Origin: Lachnospiraceae bacterium UBA3804
GTDB taxonomy: Bacteria > Bacillota > Clostridia > Lachnospirales > Lachnospiraceae
Length of the DNA stretch: 64,000 nt
Direction: 5' to 3'
Assembly (NCBI GenBank): GCA_002368665.1
Contig: DFEK01000001.1
Coordinates: forward strand, 1 to 64,000
Below, one piece after another: positions 6,839 through 15,042 of the stretch. A model generated the notes under the pieces. The model was not told the DNA's origin and made no database searches. It saw nothing but the letters and a program-made list of their open reading frames with translations. How positions within the stretch are numbered: position 1 is the first letter of the stretch; every line of letters begins with the position of its first letter. Made by a program: the position numbers and the translations under genes.

Positions 6839-7939
6839 ATGAAACTAGGAATCGTCGGTTTGCCGAATGTCGGCAAGAGCACACTTTTTAATTCACTGAC
6901 CAATGCGGGGGCGTTATCCGCAAACTATCCTTTCGCGACGATTGATCCGAATGTCGGAATCGTGGCGGTACCGGATGAGAGAATCGTGAAACTGGGCGAG
7001 TTGTATCATACTAAGAAGGTTACACCTGCCACCATCGAATTTGTGGATATTGCGGGACTTGTAAAGGGCGCAAGCAAGGGCGAAGGACTCGGGAACCAGT
7101 TCCTTGCGAACATCCGTGAAGTGGATGCGATCGTGCATGTGGTTCGTTGCTTTGAAGACGACAATATCATTCACGTGGAAGGAAGTGTGGATCCTGCAAG
7201 AGATATCGAAACGATCAATCTGGAACTGATTTTCTCCGACCTTGAAATTCTTGAGCGCAGAAATGCCAAGGTTGCCAAGGCTGCCAGAATGGATAAGGCA
7301 GCAGCCAAGGAAGAGGAGATGTTAAAAGCCATCAAAGCTCACCTGGAAGAGGGCAAAATGGCCCGTTCCTTCGAAGTTCCCGAAGATGAAGACCTGGCAG
7401 CAGCATTCAAAACCTACAATCTTCTGACCGCAAAGCCGACCATCTATGCGGCAAATGTTGCGGAGGATGACTTAGCGGACGACGGCGCATCCAACAAATA
7501 TGTGCAGAAAGTCCGTGAAATCGCGAAAGAAGAGGGCTCCGGAGCACTGGTCATCTGTGCACAGATTGAGCAGGAACTGGCAGATCTTTCCGATGAAGAG
7601 AAGAAAGAATACTTAGACGAACTTGGTGTAAAATCATCGGGCCTCGATAAACTTGTTACCGAAAGCTACGATCTCCTCGGACTGATCAGCTTCTTAACCG
7701 CGGGAGAGGATGAGTGCCGTGCATGGACGATCAAGAAAGGAACCAAGGCTCCGCAGGCAGCAGGCAAGATTCATACAGACTTCGAACGCGGCTTCATCAA
7801 AGCGGAAGTTGTTCCCTATGAAGTTCTGATCGCGGAAGGCAGCACGGCAGCAGCCAGGGAAAAAGGTCTGGTGGGCCTGGAAGGCAAGGAATATGTCGTA
7901 AAAGACGGTGACGTCATTTTATTCAGATTTAACGTCTGA
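6839..7939 (+). CDS. ychF: Redox-regulated ATPase YchF (Obg-family translation factor)
   Basis: A 366-residue Obg-like P-loop protein that binds ribosomes and hydrolyses ATP in preference to GTP. GLPNVGKST (6-14) is the P-loop, VDIAGLVKGASKGEGLGNQF the G3/switch region, and NVAE replaces the NKxD guanine motif, which explains ATP use. A coiled-coil arm lies around residues 130-200 and a TGS domain forms the C-terminus (FLTAGEDECRAWTIKKGTKAPQAAGKIH through VKDGDVILFRFNV). The length equals the family norm. An AAAGGAG ribosome site precedes the ATG. It is a single gene with its own terminator at 8050. Confidence 0.97.
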   Translation: MKLGIVGLPNVGKSTLFNSLTNAGALSANYPFATIDPNVGIVAVPDERIVKLGELYHTKKVTPATIEFVDIAGLVKGASKGEGLGNQFLANIREVDAIVHVVRCFEDDNIIHVEGSVDPARDIETINLELIFSDLEILERRNAKVAKAARMDKAAAKEEEMLKAIKAHLEEGKMARSFEVPEDEDLAAAFKTYNLLTAKPTIYAANVAEDDLADDGASNKYVQKVREIAKEEGSGALVICAQIEQELADLSDEEKKEYLDELGVKSSGLDKLVTESYDLLGLISFLTAGEDECRAWTIKKGTKAPQAAGKIHTDFERGFIKAEVVPYEVLIAEGSTAAAREKGLVGLEGKEYVVKDGDVILFRFNV

Positions 7940-8049
7940 TTCCGAAATTGATTTGGAGGGATTTGTCAACCATCCGAATCGCGGCTGTATCCAAAGTAGA
8001 ATAGAAAGATAATTCCGAGCGAAAGCCCGGATTGTGTTATGCAAATGAG

Positions 8050-8079
8050 TAAGACCTACATCTTGTAGGTCTTATTTTT
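8050..8079 (+). terminator. Rho-independent terminator after ychF
   Basis: A perfect 11-bp stem TAAGACCTACA (8050-8060) / TGTAGGTCTTA (8064-8074), loop TCT, followed by TTTTTA. It lies about 110 bases after the ychF stop; the stretch between holds no gene. Confidence 0.85.
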
Positions 8080-8148
8080 ATGTTAATTTTTTAACAGGCA
8101 AAAGACCGAAAAACCTTGAAAAATAGGGAAATTTCTTGAGTCAGGGAC

Positions 8149-8177
8149 TTGATTTTTTGAAATTTTTCGTTTAGAAT
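8149..8177 (+). promoter_or_regulatory. Predicted promoter of the mraZ division cluster
   Basis: TTGATT (8149-8154), 17 bases, TAGAAT (8172-8177). It lies 60 bases before the mraZ start and directly abuts the TGG repeat array, fitting MraZ autorepression. Confidence 0.7.
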
Positions 8178-8221
8178 GGAGTACAGATGGCGGAAAGTGG
8201 ATGAACTATGGCGAAAAGTGG
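8177..8221 (+). promoter_or_regulatory. MraZ-binding box array (five phased TGG repeats)
   Basis: TGG triplets begin at 8177, 8188, 8198, 8209 and 8219, spaced 11, 10, 11 and 10 bases. The two units TGGCGGAAAGTGGA (8188-8201) and TGGCGAAAAGTGGA (8209-8222) are nearly identical. Known MraZ targets are TGG-type repeats spaced about 10 bases in front of mraZ. The first copy touches the -10 box and the last overlaps the mraZ ribosome site, so bound MraZ would cover the transcription start. Confidence 0.8.
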
Positions 8222-8237
8222 AGGAATTTGAGACAAA

Positions 8238-8666
8238 ATGAAGTTTATGTCCGAATACAACCACACAATTGATCCGAAAGGAAGACTGATAATCCCGACC
8301 AAATTCAGGTGCGGGCTTGGTAATTCTTTTGTTATCGCCAAGGGTATCGACAAATGCCTTTATTTCTATCCCGCAGACGAGTGGGAGATTATTGAAGAGA
8401 AATTATCCGCGATTCCCTTAACCAACAGGGACGGCCGCAAATTTGCAAGATTCATGCTTGGCGGTGCAGCGGAAGTGGATATGGATGCACAGGGCAGAAT
8501 TCTTCTCCCGGGATATTTAAGAGAGTATGCATCGGTTGTCAAAGATACCGTAATGGTCGGAATGGGCAACCACATAGAGTTCTGGTCCAAAGAAAATTAT
8601 GACAAGGCCGGCGAAGATATTGACATCGATGCATTGGCCGAAAGTTTGGACGGTATCGGAATTTAA
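8238..8666 (+). CDS. mraZ: Transcriptional regulator MraZ
   Basis: A 142-residue double AbrB-like (SpoVT/AbrB fold) DNA-binding protein that represses its own dcw operon in known systems. The two repeats begin at YNHTIDPKGRLIIP and VDMDAQGRILLPGYLREYA; both carry the conserved DxxGR, whose Arg contacts DNA. The length matches the family. GGAGG (8220-8224) lies 13 bases before the ATG at 8238; an internal ATG at 8247 (MSEYNH) is possible. It is the first gene of the division cluster, preceded by a good promoter and a phased TGG array. Confidence 0.96.
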   Translation: MKFMSEYNHTIDPKGRLIIPTKFRCGLGNSFVIAKGIDKCLYFYPADEWEIIEEKLSAIPLTNRDGRKFARFMLGGAAEVDMDAQGRILLPGYLREYASVVKDTVMVGMGNHIEFWSKENYDKAGEDIDIDALAESLDGIGI

Positions 8667-8700
8667 TGACCGATCCGGTCGATGAGACAAGCAAACAGGT

Positions 8701-8745
8701 GGTGCCGGGTACCCATGGACAAATCCTCCTTCGGTGCCCGGCGCC
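8701..8745 (+). promoter_or_regulatory. Strong hairpin between mraZ and rsmH
   Basis: Arms 8701-8713 and 8733-8745 pair over 13 bp with two G-T pairs. No T-run follows, so it is not a typical terminator. The 19-base loop includes CCTCCT (8725-8730), complementary in type to a ribosome site, and the rsmH GGAG follows at 8751-8754. It may act as an RNA-processing or stability element, or a translation modulator. Confidence 0.6.
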
Positions 8746-8759
8746 AAAACGGAGAACAA

Positions 8760-9737
8760 ATGGAATTTTCACATAAATCCATCCTTTTAAACGAAGTAAT
8801 CGATAGCTTAAATATCAAGGCTGACGGGATTTATGCGGACGGAACCCTCGGAGGAGGGGGCCATTCCTATGAAATAGCCAAACGTTTATCGGACAAAGGC
8901 AGACTGATCGGCATCGATCAGGACGAAGCAGCAATCAAAGCAGCCGGAGAGAGACTGAAAGAGTTTACCGACAAAGGAATCGCTACAATTGTCCGGGATA
9001 ATTACAGAAATATCAAAGCGGTTCTTCAGGAACTCGGCATTGAGAGCGTTGATGGGATTTTACTTGACTTAGGAGTTTCTTCCTACCAGTTCGATGAGGC
9101 GGACAGAGGCTTCTCCTACCGATACGATGCACCGCTTGATATGAGGATGGACCAAAGGAGTCAATTATCCGCAAAAGAGATAGTCAACGGATACTCTGAG
9201 GCAGATTTGTTCAGGATCCTAAGGGATTACGGAGAAGAGAAATTCGCCAAGAACATTGCAAAACATATTGTCCTGGCGAGAGCAGATAAACCGATCGAGA
9301 CAACGTTTGAATTAAACGAGATCATTAAGGAAAGCATTCCGGCCAGGATGAGAGCCGGAAAGGGGCATCCCTCCAAGCAAACCTTCCAGGCGATTCGGAT
9401 CGAATGCAACAGAGAGCTGGACGTTTTAAAAGAAGCACTGGAGGATATGATCTCCCTCCTTAGACCGGACGGAAGACTGGCAATCATCACATTTCACTCG
9501 TTGGAAGACCGAATGGTGAAGAACAAGTTTAAGGATCTTGCAAATCCCTGCATCTGTCCTCCGAGTTTTCCGGTTTGCACCTGTAACAGAAAACCGTTAG
9601 GCGAAACATTAACAAGAAAGCCCATTCTTCCGGGTGAAGAGGAGATGGAAGAAAACCCCCGTTCCAAATCGGCAAAACTCAGAGTTTTCGTCAGGAACGA
9701 AGAAAAATACGTAAACTACGAAACGTTGAAACGTTAA
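8760..9737 (+). CDS. rsmH: 16S rRNA (cytosine1402-N4)-methyltransferase RsmH
   Basis: Transfers methyl from SAM to N4 of C1402 in 16S rRNA. It is 325 residues from the ATG at 8760, chosen because GGAG lies 5 bases upstream and the protein then begins MEFSHKSILLNEVID, the normal family start; a longer frame from 8682 adds unrelated residues. YADGTLGGGGHS is the SAM-binding loop, GILLDLGVSSYQFDEADRGFSY the catalytic core, DMRMDQ follows, and RLAIITFHSLEDRMVK is the conserved motif near the C-terminus. The cysteine-rich CICPPSFPVCTC segment is common in Firmicute members. It is the second gene of the dcw cluster. Confidence 0.97.
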   Translation: MEFSHKSILLNEVIDSLNIKADGIYADGTLGGGGHSYEIAKRLSDKGRLIGIDQDEAAIKAAGERLKEFTDKGIATIVRDNYRNIKAVLQELGIESVDGILLDLGVSSYQFDEADRGFSYRYDAPLDMRMDQRSQLSAKEIVNGYSEADLFRILRDYGEEKFAKNIAKHIVLARADKPIETTFELNEIIKESIPARMRAGKGHPSKQTFQAIRIECNRELDVLKEALEDMISLLRPDGRLAIITFHSLEDRMVKNKFKDLANPCICPPSFPVCTCNRKPLGETLTRKPILPGEEEMEENPRSKSAKLRVFVRNEEKYVNYETLKR

Positions 9738-9750
9738 AGAGGGCAAAGTT

Positions 9751-10197
9751 ATGGCAAGAACAGTGAGAAATCAGTACAATTACGGAAATACTGCCGAAAA
9801 ATATCATGAATACAGATTGCGCATGGAGGAACCGATTGAAGAAGTCGATCCGGTTGTTCGCAAAAATCAGCAAAAAGCTATGTTCATGAACCTGCCTTAT
9901 GTGTTATTCTTAAGTGTAGCGTTTATTGCATTGGCAACATCCGCTATCTTAATGATCCGCGCACAGGAAAGATTAAAAGAGAGCGTCAACTCCGTTTCCA
10001 AGCTGGAGAACCAGTATGTAACATTAAAAACCGAGAATGACGCGACTTACGATAGAATTGTGAATTCCGTTGATTCCGCAGAGGTAAAAAGAATCGCAAC
10101 GGAAGAACTTGGAATGCATTATGCGGCACAGGGACAGATCATTACGTATGCCGGAGAACTGGATGATTACGTAAGACAGTATTCCGATATTCGGTAA
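9751..10197 (+). CDS. ftsL: FtsL-like septal division protein
   Basis: A 148-residue single-pass membrane protein. The N-terminal about 50 residues are charged and cytoplasmic; YVLFLSVAFIALATSAILMI is the membrane segment, and an external coiled coil follows (RLKESVNSVSKLENQYVTLKTEND). Then VDSAEVKRIATEELGM matches the end of FtsL/DivIC proteins. The position between rsmH and the PBP gene is the classical ftsL place. FtsL, with FtsB/DivIC and FtsQ/DivIB, activates septal peptidoglycan synthesis by FtsW and its PBP partner. Primary sequence is poorly conserved in the family, so the call depends on topology and gene order. Confidence 0.85.
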   Translation: MARTVRNQYNYGNTAEKYHEYRLRMEEPIEEVDPVVRKNQQKAMFMNLPYVLFLSVAFIALATSAILMIRAQERLKESVNSVSKLENQYVTLKTENDATYDRIVNSVDSAEVKRIATEELGMHYAAQGQIITYAGELDDYVRQYSDIR

Positions 10198-10239
10198 GAG
10201 AGGAAATGCCCGCAGCGTTCCAGATGTTGGGTAGGAAAA

Positions 10240-12594
10240 ATGAGCGAAAACAATAATTCGGTGAACGGCAATTTATTTAGCCTGCAGATGAGAAAACATC
10301 TCTTGGTCTTTATGTTTATCATATTGGCCGGCTTCATTGCACTGGTTTTCCGAATTATTCACATTAACCGAAAGAGCGGGGCAGAGTACGAAAAGAAGGT
10401 GCTCTCCCAGCTTTCCGGATACGACAGTGTGGCCCTTCCCTACAAGAGAGGCTCCATCTTAGACAGCAAGGGTACGGCTCTTGCCACCTGCCGAAAAGTC
10501 TACAATGTCAAATTAAGTACCAAGGACATCACCTATTATTCCAATCTTCACAAGAACGAAGGATATTATCAGGCAACGGCTGATGCACTGGCTACCTGCT
10601 TCGGAGCCAATGCGAGCGAGCTCGTTGCTTTTATGCGTGCCAATCCGGACAACACATATAAGCTGATTGCCAAGAGAGTGGAGTACGAAGCGGTTGAAAA
10701 ATTCAACGAAATGGTGGCTGCTTCCAAGGAAAACAAGGAAGCAAACACGATTTACGGCGTTGCTTTTGACGAAGAATATATCCGTACCTATCCGGGCGGA
10801 GCACTTGCATCCGACGTCATCGGTTTTACCAATGACGGTAACGAAGGCTCCTACGGACTCGAACAGTATTATAACGACGTATTAAACGGTACGGACGGAA
10901 GAAAGTTCGGATATTTAAACGAAGACCTGAACATGGAGAAAACCACGATTCCGGCTGTTGACGGAAATTCGCTGGTTACCACGATTGATGCCAATATCCA
11001 GGCAATCGTAGAAGAGAAGGTCATTGAATTAAACGAATCCCTTCGCGATAACGCAAGAGAGGGCTTAGGCTCCAACAATACGGGTGTTATCATCATGGAG
11101 TGCGATACCGGAAACATTCTTGCGATGGCAAGTTATCCGACATTTGACTTAAATGACGAGCGTGTGGCCTCTTCTTATTATTCGCCCGAAGAACTCGCAG
11201 CCATCAAAGAGAAACTGACCAAGGAAGCCCTGGAGAAACAGGCAAAGACCAGCCTCGGAAACGTAAACACAACCGATCCCAACACCAATCCCGAAGGACA
11301 GGCTCCCGCAAACGTGAATGCGCCGAATCAGCCGTATGATCCGGAGAATCCCGATGCGGAAGGCGAGACCACGGAAGGTTTTACACCTGTAGTTGAATTG
11401 GTTACCGATGAAGAGGTGGATGATTATGCCAGAGCACTTCGCTGGCAGAATTTCTGCATTCAGACCACTTATGAGCCGGGTTCCGTTGCTAAGCCTTTTA
11501 CCGTAGCCTGCGGACTGGATTCCGGTAAGATGAACGAGAATGATACCTATTTCTGCGGCGGAAACCTTGAAATAGGCGGACATAAGATCAAATGCCATAA
11601 CCGTTTCGGTGACGGCCAGATGGACATTACGAAAGCCATCGCACAGTCCTGTAACGTAGCTCTCATGCGTATGGGACAGCAGATCGGCGTTTCCACATAC
11701 CTGGATTATTTCCAGAGATTCAATTTCGGTTATAAGACCAATATCGATTTGGCCGGTGAAGCAAAGACCAACACCCTGGTATTTACGGAGAAGACCATGG
11801 GCCCTGCGGAACTTGCAACTTCCACGTTCGGACAGGGCTTCGCCTGCACGCAGATCGAAATGATCAGCGCTTTTAATTCCCTGGTAAACGGCGGATATTA
11901 TTATCAGCCTCACATGGTAAGCCAGATCCTTGACGGTAACGGAGCAGTGGTTAAGAACATCGAGCCCTGCATGCTTAAGCAGACGATTTCCAACTCCACC
12001 TCCGATAAGATTATCAGCTACTGCAACGCCGTAGTTACCTCCGGTACCGGTAAAAAAGCCCGCCCCGCAGGATACGCGATCGGCGGTAAAACAGGTACCG
12101 CGGAGACACTTCCCCGTGGTAACGGAGAGTATGTAACATCGTTTATGGGATATGCTCCCGCAAACGATCCCAAGATCGTAATCTATGCGGTTTTGGACCG
12201 TCCGAACCTGCCGGATCAGAACGGTGGTACCGCTTTGGCCTGCACACTTGTGAAGGATATTTTAACCGAAGTTCTGCCGTATATGAATGTTTTCATGACG
12301 GAAGAATTGTCGGATGAAGAAATCGAGACCCTGAAAGCCAAAGGACTTTACAACGAAGCGATCTATCGTCCCGAAGAGAAGCCGGAAGGCGAAGGCGACG
12401 ATGAGGGCATCAGCGTAGTCAATGACAGACCTGACATTCAGATCGACAAGGAAACCGGATATGCGATCGATCCGAATACCGGAGAATTTCTGGATCCGAA
12501 TACCGGTTATCCGATCAACCCGAGTTCTTCGGATTTGTCGGATCTTGAGAAACCGGCTGAGGGAGAGGCTGAAGGCAGTCAGACGACGAACTAA
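10240..12594 (+). CDS. Septal class B penicillin-binding protein (FtsI/SpoVD type)
   Basis: A 784-residue peptidoglycan transpeptidase anchored by one N-terminal membrane segment (about 17-40), with an external dimerisation domain (residues 60-230; RGSILDSKGTALA is typical) and a C-terminal penicillin-binding domain. Active-site motifs are S415-V-A-K418, S470-C-N472 and K617-T-G619. A Pro/Asn/Asp/Glu-rich insertion at about 333-380 lies inside the transpeptidase domain before the SxxK serine and is absent from standard models. The C-terminal about 100 residues are acidic and repetitive (DPNTGEFLDPNTGYPINP) with no recognisable PASTA domain. Downstream of ftsL, it should crosslink septal wall with FtsW; whether it serves vegetative division or sporulation cannot be decided here. 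Confidence 0.93.
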   Translation: MSENNNSVNGNLFSLQMRKHLLVFMFIILAGFIALVFRIIHINRKSGAEYEKKVLSQLSGYDSVALPYKRGSILDSKGTALATCRKVYNVKLSTKDITYYSNLHKNEGYYQATADALATCFGANASELVAFMRANPDNTYKLIAKRVEYEAVEKFNEMVAASKENKEANTIYGVAFDEEYIRTYPGGALASDVIGFTNDGNEGSYGLEQYYNDVLNGTDGRKFGYLNEDLNMEKTTIPAVDGNSLVTTIDANIQAIVEEKVIELNESLRDNAREGLGSNNTGVIIMECDTGNILAMASYPTFDLNDERVASSYYSPEELAAIKEKLTKEALEKQAKTSLGNVNTTDPNTNPEGQAPANVNAPNQPYDPENPDAEGETTEGFTPVVELVTDEEVDDYARALRWQNFCIQTTYEPGSVAKPFTVACGLDSGKMNENDTYFCGGNLEIGGHKIKCHNRFGDGQMDITKAIAQSCNVALMRMGQQIGVSTYLDYFQRFNFGYKTNIDLAGEAKTNTLVFTEKTMGPAELATSTFGQGFACTQIEMISAFNSLVNGGYYYQPHMVSQILDGNGAVVKNIEPCMLKQTISNSTSDKIISYCNAVVTSGTGKKARPAGYAIGGKTGTAETLPRGNGEYVTSFMGYAPANDPKIVIYAVLDRPNLPDQNGGTALACTLVKDILTEVLPYMNVFMTEELSDEEIETLKAKGLYNEAIYRPEEKPEGEGDDEGISVVNDRPDIQIDKETGYAIDPNTGEFLDPNTGYPINPSSSDLSDLEKPAEGEAEGSQTTN

Positions 12595-12624
12595 ACCACT
12601 AAAGAGAAGAATCGGAGAGTATTC

Positions 12625-13587
12625 ATGTTAGCAGGATTTATTGCGTTAGCCATTTCGTTTACCATCGCAACGGCTCTGGGACCGGTTGTGATTCCTTTGC
12701 TGCTACGTTTAAAGATCGGACAGACCATCCGTACGGAAGGCCCGGAATCACATCTTAAGAAAAACGGAACCCCGACGATGGGCGGAGTACTGATCCTTCT
12801 CGGATTCACTGTGGCAACGCTGATTTTTACCGATAGTTATGCGAAAACCCTGCCGGTGCTTTTCCTAACCGTAGGATTCGGACTTGTAGGATTCGCGGAT
12901 GACTTCATCAAGGTTGTTCTGAAACGTTCGATGGGCCTTCGCGCATGGCAGAAACTCGGACTTCAGATCCTGATCACAGGTGCTTTTGCGGCATATTTAT
13001 ATTTCCGTATGCCGGATTGCTATAATATGATCATTCCGTTCACACACGGAAAGGAGATTGCATTATCGAATCTTCCCTGGGTATCGATTCCGCTTCTTTT
13101 CATCGTTGTTCTCGGAACCGATAACGGATCGAACTTCACGGACGGACTCGACGGACTGGCAAGTAAAGTTACTTCCGTTATCGCGGTATTCTTTGCGGTT
13201 GTATCGCTTCTTAAAGGCGAAGACCTTCATGTGACCGCGCTTGCAATGCTGGGCGGATTGCTTGGATTTTTGATCTACAATTCGTATCCGGCCAAGGTAT
13301 TCATGGGAGATACCGGTTCTTTGGCGCTCGGCGGTTTTGTTGCAGCGGAAGCGTATCTTTTGAAAATGCCGCTCTTTATTCCGATCGTAGCGTTCATTTA
13401 TCTGGCAGAAGTAGTCAGTGTTATGCTGCAGGTAAGCTATTTTAAGCTGACACACGGCAAGAGAATTTTCAAAATGGCTCCGATTCATCACCACTTTGAG
13501 AAATGCGGATATCCGGAAACCAAGGTGGTCAGTGCATTTACAATTGTGACCGTACTGCTTTGTGCAGCGGCATTACTGGGGATTTAA
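12625..13587 (+). CDS. mraY: Phospho-N-acetylmuramoyl-pentapeptide transferase MraY
   Basis: Moves phospho-MurNAc-pentapeptide from UDP to undecaprenyl phosphate, giving lipid I on the inner membrane face. 320 residues with about ten membrane segments. Conserved MraY motifs are present: ESHLKKNGTPTMGGVLIL near the N-terminus, GFADDFIK with the catalytic Asp pair, NGSNFTDGLDGLA, VFMGDTGSLALGG and the histidine-rich MAPIHHHFE near the C-terminus. The gene begins 30 bases after the PBP gene and ends 3 bases before murD, so tight co-transcription is expected. Confidence 0.98.
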   Translation: MLAGFIALAISFTIATALGPVVIPLLLRLKIGQTIRTEGPESHLKKNGTPTMGGVLILLGFTVATLIFTDSYAKTLPVLFLTVGFGLVGFADDFIKVVLKRSMGLRAWQKLGLQILITGAFAAYLYFRMPDCYNMIIPFTHGKEIALSNLPWVSIPLLFIVVLGTDNGSNFTDGLDGLASKVTSVIAVFFAVVSLLKGEDLHVTALAMLGGLLGFLIYNSYPAKVFMGDTGSLALGGFVAAEAYLLKMPLFIPIVAFIYLAEVVSVMLQVSYFKLTHGKRIFKMAPIHHHFEKCGYPETKVVSAFTIVTVLLCAAALLGI

Positions 13588-13590
13588 GAT

Positions 13591-15042
13591 ATGGACTACA
13601 AGGATAAGACAATTTTAATTATCGGTGCGGGAATCAGCGGCGTGGCTGCTTATGATCTTTTGGTCAAAGAGGGCGCAAAGCCGATCCTTTATGATGCCAA
13701 CGAAGCCCTGAGTCTTCGCGATGTCAGGGAAAGAACTTCGGAAGGGGAGAGCGCGAATGTCATTCTCGGAACCCTGCCCGACGCGGTGAAAGAAAGCCTC
13801 GATATGGTTGTTTTAAGCCCGGGTGTTCCGACCGATACCGGACTTGCATGGGAACTTGCAAACAGAGGCCTTCCGATCTCGGGAGAAATCGAGCTTGCAT
13901 ACACGGTTTCCAAGGGTCGCTTAATCGGAATTACCGGAACGAACGGTAAAACCACCACAACGGCTCTGACCGGTAAAATCTGCGAGAACTATCTGAAAGA
14001 AGAAATCAAGGATCCGGATGCGACTGCTTTTGTAGTCGGGAACATCGGTATTCCGTATACTTCCGTGGCACAGAATACGAAGTACGGAGACATTACGGTT
14101 GCGGAGATTTCTTCGTTCCAGCTTGAGACCATCAGTACATTCCATCCGAATGTATCGGCGATCTTAAATATTACGCCGGATCATTTAAACCGTCATCATA
14201 CGATGGAGAATTATATCCGTGCGAAAGAGGATATTACGTTAAACCAGACTGCGGACGATGTCTGCGTATTAAACTACGAAGACGAGGTGCTTCGTGAGTT
14301 TGGTGAGAAACTTTCCGGTAAGTATACCGTGGAAGAAAACGATGGTGAGCCCGAAACCGTTGGCGGAATGAAGTGTCAGGTGCGATTTTTCTCTTCGAAG
14401 CAGAAAGTACGGAACGGATGCTACTGCATCGATGATGAAATCTATCTTTCAAATGACGGAATAGATGAGCATCTTATGAATATTCATGAAATGCGCCTTC
14501 TCGGCATGCACAATGTTGAGAACGTGATGGCGGCCATTCTGATGACGGATGCCATCGGTGTTCCGATGAATATCATTCTGGATACGGTGAAAAACTTCAA
14601 AGCCGTAGAGCATCGTATCGAATACGTTGCCACGGTAAACGGAGTGGATTATTATAACGATTCCAAGGGAACCAATCCCGATGCTGCCATCAAGGCAGTC
14701 CTTGCCATGAACCGTCCGACCGTATTGATCGGCGGAGGATATGACAAGCAAAATACGTATGATGAGTGGATCGAAAGCTTCGGTGATAAAGTAAAGGCTT
14801 TGGTTTTACTCGGTCAGACGGCAGATAAGATTGAAACGTGCGCAAGAGAGCACGGTTTTACGAATATTTACCGTTGTGAAAGTCTCGAAGAGACGGTTGC
14901 GAAATGTGCGGAACTGGCAGTGAACGGAGACGCCGTACTGCTTTCGCCCGCATGTGCAAGCTGGGGCATGTTCCCGAACTACGAAGTCAGAGGCAGAATG
15001 TTCAAAGAACTCGTCAGATCATTACCGGTCAGGGAGGTTTAA
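13591..15042 (+). CDS. murD: UDP-N-acetylmuramoyl-L-alanine:D-glutamate ligase MurD
   Basis: Adds D-Glu to UDP-MurNAc-L-Ala with ATP in the cytoplasm. 483 residues; the family norm is about 440-460, and a slightly enlarged central domain explains the difference. The N-terminal Rossmann domain starts ILIIGAGISGVAAYDLL, GITGTNGKTTTT is the ATP-binding loop, and NITPDHLNRHHTMENYIRAK is the Mur-ligase signature. YNDSKGTNPDAAIKA and LSPACASWGMFPNYEVRG are C-terminal substrate motifs. The stop directly precedes the ftsW GTG start without a gap. murC, murE and murF are not in this cluster. Confidence 0.98.
   Translation: MDYKDKTILIIGAGISGVAAYDLLVKEGAKPILYDANEALSLRDVRERTSEGESANVILGTLPDAVKESLDMVVLSPGVPTDTGLAWELANRGLPISGEIELAYTVSKGRLIGITGTNGKTTTTALTGKICENYLKEEIKDPDATAFVVGNIGIPYTSVAQNTKYGDITVAEISSFQLETISTFHPNVSAILNITPDHLNRHHTMENYIRAKEDITLNQTADDVCVLNYEDEVLREFGEKLSGKYTVEENDGEPETVGGMKCQVRFFSSKQKVRNGCYCIDDEIYLSNDGIDEHLMNIHEMRLLGMHNVENVMAAILMTDAIGVPMNIILDTVKNFKAVEHRIEYVATVNGVDYYNDSKGTNPDAAIKAVLAMNRPTVLIGGGYDKQNTYDEWIESFGDKVKALVLLGQTADKIETCAREHGFTNIYRCESLEETVAKCAELAVNGDAVLLSPACASWGMFPNYEVRGRMFKELVRSLPVREV

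Noticed and set aside
11149..11913. 254-codon minus-strand frame inside the PBP gene
   Set aside because: Antisense to the transpeptidase domain with intact catalytic motifs; no recognisable protein features.
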